Shown piece by piece: positions 60,313-64,000 of a stretch of DNA of 64,000 nt (its first letter is position 1; every line of letters starts with the position of its first letter). Origin of the DNA: Polytrichum commune. Taxonomy: Eukaryota; Streptophyta; Polytrichopsida; Polytrichales; Polytrichaceae. The stretch spans positions 8,618,001-8,682,000 of the forward strand of contig OX485803.1 in NCBI GenBank assembly GCA_950295325.1, in the 5' to 3' direction. The position numbers were made by a program, and so were the translations under genes. The notes below the pieces were generated by a model. The model had not been told where the DNA came from, did no database searches, and saw nothing but the letters and a program-made list of their open reading frames with translations.

Positions 60313-61727
60313 TTATGAGGAATACATATCCAAAGACTCCTCATCGGTACGTTCATAGGGGTTGTTTAAATCGAACTTCATCTCATAATTGAGGTATTCA
60401 TTAGCATTCATCACATTACCCACCTCACTATCAGATGACAACAACGTCAGTTGATGAAGTAGAGTAGCAACTTCATCAACGTCTACCAAACACCTAGCTT
60501 CCTCTATTTCCCTCTCAATAGAGATCAAAAGAATACCCGTGTGCTTCCAACAATTTTGAATTGTCGACGTGGTAATTCCTGCACGCCATGCCCGCTAGAC
60601 CATAACAACAACTTGATGTATATCAATTGCAAACACCTTGTTTGCACTAAAACAATCTATCTGATATTGAATCACCAACTTTCGGTATTGTGCCTTGAAA
60701 GATGCAATAATGCCTGCATCCATGGGTTGAAAATGACTTGTGGTGTTCGAAGGTAGAAATTCTAATCGTATGACCCTCAAACGTGAACCTACATTTGGCA
60801 CTTGATGACCAGAGAAATTATCTAGGAGCAAAAACACCTTTTCTTTCTGTGCCAACACCATCCTCCTCTCAAAATCTAGTATAAATTGCTAAAAATGACT
60901 GTAGTCATCCACGCCTTCTTGTTAGTGGCCCACTTAATACCCAAGTTCTCCAGATAACGAATGTTCCTAGACGTAAAGGCCCGCGGCTTCAAATACCTAT
61001 TAATATTTAGTGGAGGAATGCAAATGGTACTTGTAGCATTTGCAGTGAGCGCCACGGTAATCCGTTCCTTTTGCTTCTTCTTCCCAGATGGTCTCTTTGT
61101 AGCCAACGTTCGATTTGGCTCTGACTTATTAAAAAAACCCGTCTCATCCATGTTAAAAACATCATCGCTATCGTATTTGAATACGATAGCTTTGATCTCC
61201 TCCATCCTCCTCAATACCTCTGCTGAAATGTCAACATAAGCATCTTCACTATGACGCGTGTATGCCTTCATGTTGAACCTCTTTTGGAATTTGGTTACCC
61301 ACCCATGTGAAAATTGGAGTTCCTTCTCACTAGGATCTCTAGGTTGCAAAGCATAGTATTGATGTGTTGCAGCTACCAACAAATCGTCGGATATGGTTGC
61401 GCCCTTCTTTTGCATTGTTGTAAACCAGTTGAAAGTAGCTTGCTCTACTTCGGGACATTGCACCTTCCTAATGCGCTTTGAATCACCCATATGACCCACA
61501 TCAAAAGTGGTAAGCGAGTCTTTCTTCTTCAAGACTCTACCAATAGTCATTTGTGAAACTAAAGTACCAAATTTGACATTTGCCCACTCTGTCAATGCCT
61601 TCTTACTAATTTTCATCCTTGAAGCCCCGAAGCTCTCATAATGGGAAATGATCTCTAGCTTCTCCTTAAAGGTGAACTCTCTACCCTTGCCTATTGCAAG
61701 CCTGCACTTTTTAAAAAAAATGCTCAA
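60313..61727 (-). pseudogene. pogo/Tigger-type transposase (CENP-B-like HTH, DDE_1), one frameshift and one stop
   Basis: Minus-strand gene for a cut-and-paste transposase acting in the nucleus. Residues about 16-70 (REFTFKEKLEIISHYE ... KALTEWA) form the first helix-turn-helix. Residues about 92-152 (FNWFTTMQKKG ... LQFSHGWVTKFQKRF) form the CENP-B-type DNA-binding domain. The catalytic Asp residues are seen in FNMDETGFF (residue 194), in VFLLLDNFSGH and in TSHFQPMDAGIIASF, giving the DDD triad of pogo enzymes. The frame shifts by one base near 60889, in the sequence after WMTTVIF. A TAG interrupts the frame at about 60592, after HQVVVMV. Beyond it AWRAGITTSTIQNCWKHTGI, the usual post-catalytic segment, continues to a stop at 60313. 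The N-terminal exon limit is uncertain, since a tgcag acceptor precedes residue 10. Only two lesions suggest recent loss of function. Confidence 0.9.
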
Positions 61728-62850
61728 AATATAAATGGATGGTATAAAATCAATTTTGAAGCCTCATGAAGAATAAGTGTAGATGTGTGGTGCAAACTAA
61801 ATGATGAACGCCTTGTTGTGGTTGTTGTTGCCCATTGCCACGTCCTCCAACTTGAAATCCAATTAACAAAGCAATGCAAAAATTTAGCTTTCTTGTTTAT
61901 ACAGATACAAGATATTTACTAGATTTAATTGCTTGATGGCTATTCACAATGTTTCATGTTGGAGGTCGTACGTAAGATTTAAGAGTTGAAGATTAGAATT
62001 GTGAGCCCAACCTTCGAGAGTGCTTTCATTGAGCCCAACCACCTTCACTAGTGCATCAGGGTCCCCTTATCAACCAAGCCAGTAACCTCATCAACTACCT
62101 AAAACAGTAGTAAGAGTGGATCAACAGATATAAACCATGACAATCTTGACCTTGAGTAATGATCTTTGCAGCAAAATCTAATCACTTTCAAGGATAATCC
62201 CATCTTTAAACAACATAATAGGACTTATGCCTCCCAAATTCTAAGTATTTACAAATTGTAATGATAGAAAAGCACATTTTAAACCAACTAACAAGCTCAC
62301 ATTCTATATCACATCAGCTAGGACTTGCTTGCATTTGGTCATTGAAGGAATTGAAACAAAAAAACTCAGGAACCTCTCCTGTCATGTGAAATATCTCTAG
62401 ATGTGGTATTTAACAGGAAAATGTAAGTTGAATTGAACACCAACAAGAAGAAATTGCCAAGCTCATTGAAGGTAATTGAATCAAGTTGCACACGCTCGTG
62501 AAATTTGTATGTTTCGTAACAAATCCTAATTGGCATGAAAGTGCACAAGGAAGGACCTCAAGGAGGAAGGATCTCTATGTAAGAGAGAAAATTTGACTTG
62601 TTCACAAAGAATATGGGATAAATGTGATTACTTGTTTAAAATGTATGCTCTCATATATTATTACCTTGATTTTCTCAAAATTAACACTTATAAAGGTGTA
62701 ATCAACAAAGAAGGGAGTAGAGCATGTTATAACACTTAACACATAACACTCACTAGTCTTACCAATTGTGTTTTTGTAGGGGAGTAAAAATTTCTTAACA
62801 TATATGAAATTATAACGCTTATAGGGGTAACACTTATAGAGTCTTGATTG
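61728..62850. other. pogo element 5' non-coding region
   Basis: This 1.1 kb region upstream of the transposase holds no recognisable exon. It ends in the TIR and subterminal TTATAAG-type repeats. The promoter of the gene should lie here. Confidence 0.5.
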
Positions 62851-62852
62851 TA

Positions 62853-64000
62853 CTAGAGGAGGGGAAGCTAATTGTGGTGGAATTGAATGATGAAGAAGTG
62901 TCCGGCTTTCCAAGCATGTGATTTACCATGAGCATAACATTTCATGTCTTAAGCTAGTGGGTGGGATTTTAAAAATAAAATAAAATTTGGTGACATCAAA
63001 AGTTTGGCGAACTTTATGGCCTTTTGAAATCATACCCTTCGAATGAGCACACTGTCTCTTGTTTATGGCAAGCTATGTGTGATTCATGATGTGAGGCCAT
63101 TGATTGGTTTTTCAAGTCATTACAAAGCATCTAGGGTGTTTGTATTGGGATTGCAATCCTCTAATTCCACCTCAGTATATGAATTTAAATATGCTATTAT
63201 TGGATCGCTTGTGAATGAGCAATACCTTTCTCATAACTTAACTACTAACTCTCTTTGGATTTTGAAGTCATGCCAAAAGCACAAAGCAGGGCTATGGTGT
63301 TTCCAACCACAATTTGAGAGGGAGATCATTGTGTGCTTGCGGGTAGTTCACTTAGGGCATTTTGGAAAACGACGTGCAGTATAATATAGGGAGGATTAAA
63401 TTTGTTTGACATAAAATATATTAAAAAATCCAAATAATGAAGGGCTCGTTAAAAGTAGACAATCCCATTACAAGTAAGGTAGATAGGTTCAGAATGTGAG
63501 TCATTATTTCTTTCTTTTTTGTAAAAATAATATAGGGGTTGAAAATAAGGAATCTAGGATGTATGTTTAGTGGGATCAATTTTGTACGCATGCCTCACAA
63601 GGGATGGATGAAAAATGGTTCATCAATTGCCCAAAAATGGATGAGAAACACAAGGCCCATTACTAGTGGTCTTCCTGCACTGCTGTTTGTGAAAAACACC
63701 TAGGGTTTTGTTTCTTCCTCGAGTCCGTTGTGCTTTGGGCAACTTTTTGTTGAAGTCCCTCCTTGTTGAAGCCTATCGTAACAAAGTCTAGCTAGTATGT
63801 CTTGTTGTCGTTGGTTTGGGATCTCCTTTGTAGTTGGTTTTAGGATCAAAGGCGGTTGTGACGTTCCATATAGGGTTTCGATTTTCTTGGCCCAAGGGTT
63901 ACATAGGTTTGTTGTATTTTGCATACTCTAAATCCACCTACATAGACTTGTAGGGAACCACAAGACTTTTGCATAGCTGCAATGATTGCGGTTTTTTTTT
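62853..64000. other. Non-coding stretch to window end
   Basis: No gene is recognised. Open frames at 63043-63384 (plus) and 63700-63924 (minus) have no family motif. AAACCCTA-type words (telobox-like) occur as cctagggttttg at about 63701 and tagggtttcg at about 63863, which is compatible with, but no proof of, a plant 5' leader nearby. Confidence 0.4.

Larger units (their letters stand above)
59831..62850 (-). mobile_element. Complete pogo/Tigger-type transposon, TA target duplication
   Basis: The 3020 bp element is flanked by TA at 59829-59830 and 62851-62852. The TIRs are CAGTCAAGACTCTATAAATG and CAATCAAGACTCTATAAGTG, each followed by TTAC (22 of 24 identical). Further TTATAAGTGTTA-type words and gggagta lie within about 250 bp of both ends. 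The transposase gene lies on the minus strand at 60313-61727. TA target use, TIR and the gene all agree with the pogo branch of Tc1/mariner. Confidence 0.92.

Noticed and set aside
60541-61239. Plus-strand open frames of 71 and 92 codons
   Set aside because: They are antisense shadows of the pogo-type transposase.
63043-63384. 113-codon plus-strand open frame
   Set aside because: No domain, no splice context and no similarity that I recognise; kept only as part of a non-coding note.
63700-63924. Minus-strand 74-codon frame as a gene
   Set aside because: No family motif; nearby telobox-like words alone do not support a gene.
1-64000. tRNA or rRNA genes
   Set aside because: No GGTTCGAATCC-type T-loop in a cloverleaf context and no rRNA core sequence was noticed on either strand. 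A covariance-model scan would be decisive.

Overview
The window looks like nuclear DNA from a plant (streptophyte) with a large, transposon-rich genome. The grounds are a plant-type CACTA (En/Spm) transposase gene with Tnp2, DUF4218 and DUF4216 regions, several PIF/Harbinger-like miniature elements with TTA target duplications, a solo LTR, long AT-rich stretches without genes and abundant microsatellites. A pogo/Tigger-type transposase with a CENP-B-like DNA-binding part and a LINE carrying an RNase H domain weakly suggest a non-flowering lineage. I see no convincing host gene, rRNA, tRNA, CRISPR array or prokaryotic feature. The only candidate for a cellular gene is a short minus-strand exon-like piece near 2.6-2.9 kb.

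Layout. 0.9-8.3 kb: a CACTA element, plus strand, whose 3' end I place at 8318. Its coding blocks (3956-8068) are separated by non-coding gaps that all carry TAGTCA/TGACTA motifs. 10.5-11.2 kb: a TTA-flanked PIF/Harbinger MITE with an internal hairpin, followed by a foldback element. 17.8-18.7 kb: inverted repeats rich in ggtatc/gatacc. 20.66-21.85 kb: seven tandem copies of a 168-171 bp satellite-like unit. 22.7-24.7 kb: a decayed LINE, with a second 3' fragment of a related LINE at 53.6-53.9 kb. 29.18-30.04 kb: an 854 bp hAT-like element with a perfect 8 bp target duplication and minisatellites inside both ends. 31.0-33.1 kb: a 39-40 bp minisatellite, then a dispersed repeat split by a 973 bp solo LTR. 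36.3-38.4 kb: a pogo-type MITE inserted in the terminus of a CACTAC-ended repeat (family S), then a PIF/Harbinger-like element (H2). 47.57-48.56 kb and 57.63-58.63 kb: two further S copies, each holding a different PIF-type element at the same TTA. 51.9-52.4 kb: another TIR element. 59.83-62.85 kb: a complete pogo-type element with TA target duplication, matching TIRs and a transposase gene broken by one frameshift and one stop.

How it fits together: the window is a layered record of insertions. Family S served repeatedly as a target, first for PIF-type and pogo-type elements. The CACTA and pogo genes are the most nearly intact. Several non-autonomous elements resemble the autonomous families and may have been mobilised by their relatives. 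Between elements the sequence is AT-rich and appears non-coding. All repeat alignments were made by eye, so ends marked approximate are approximate.
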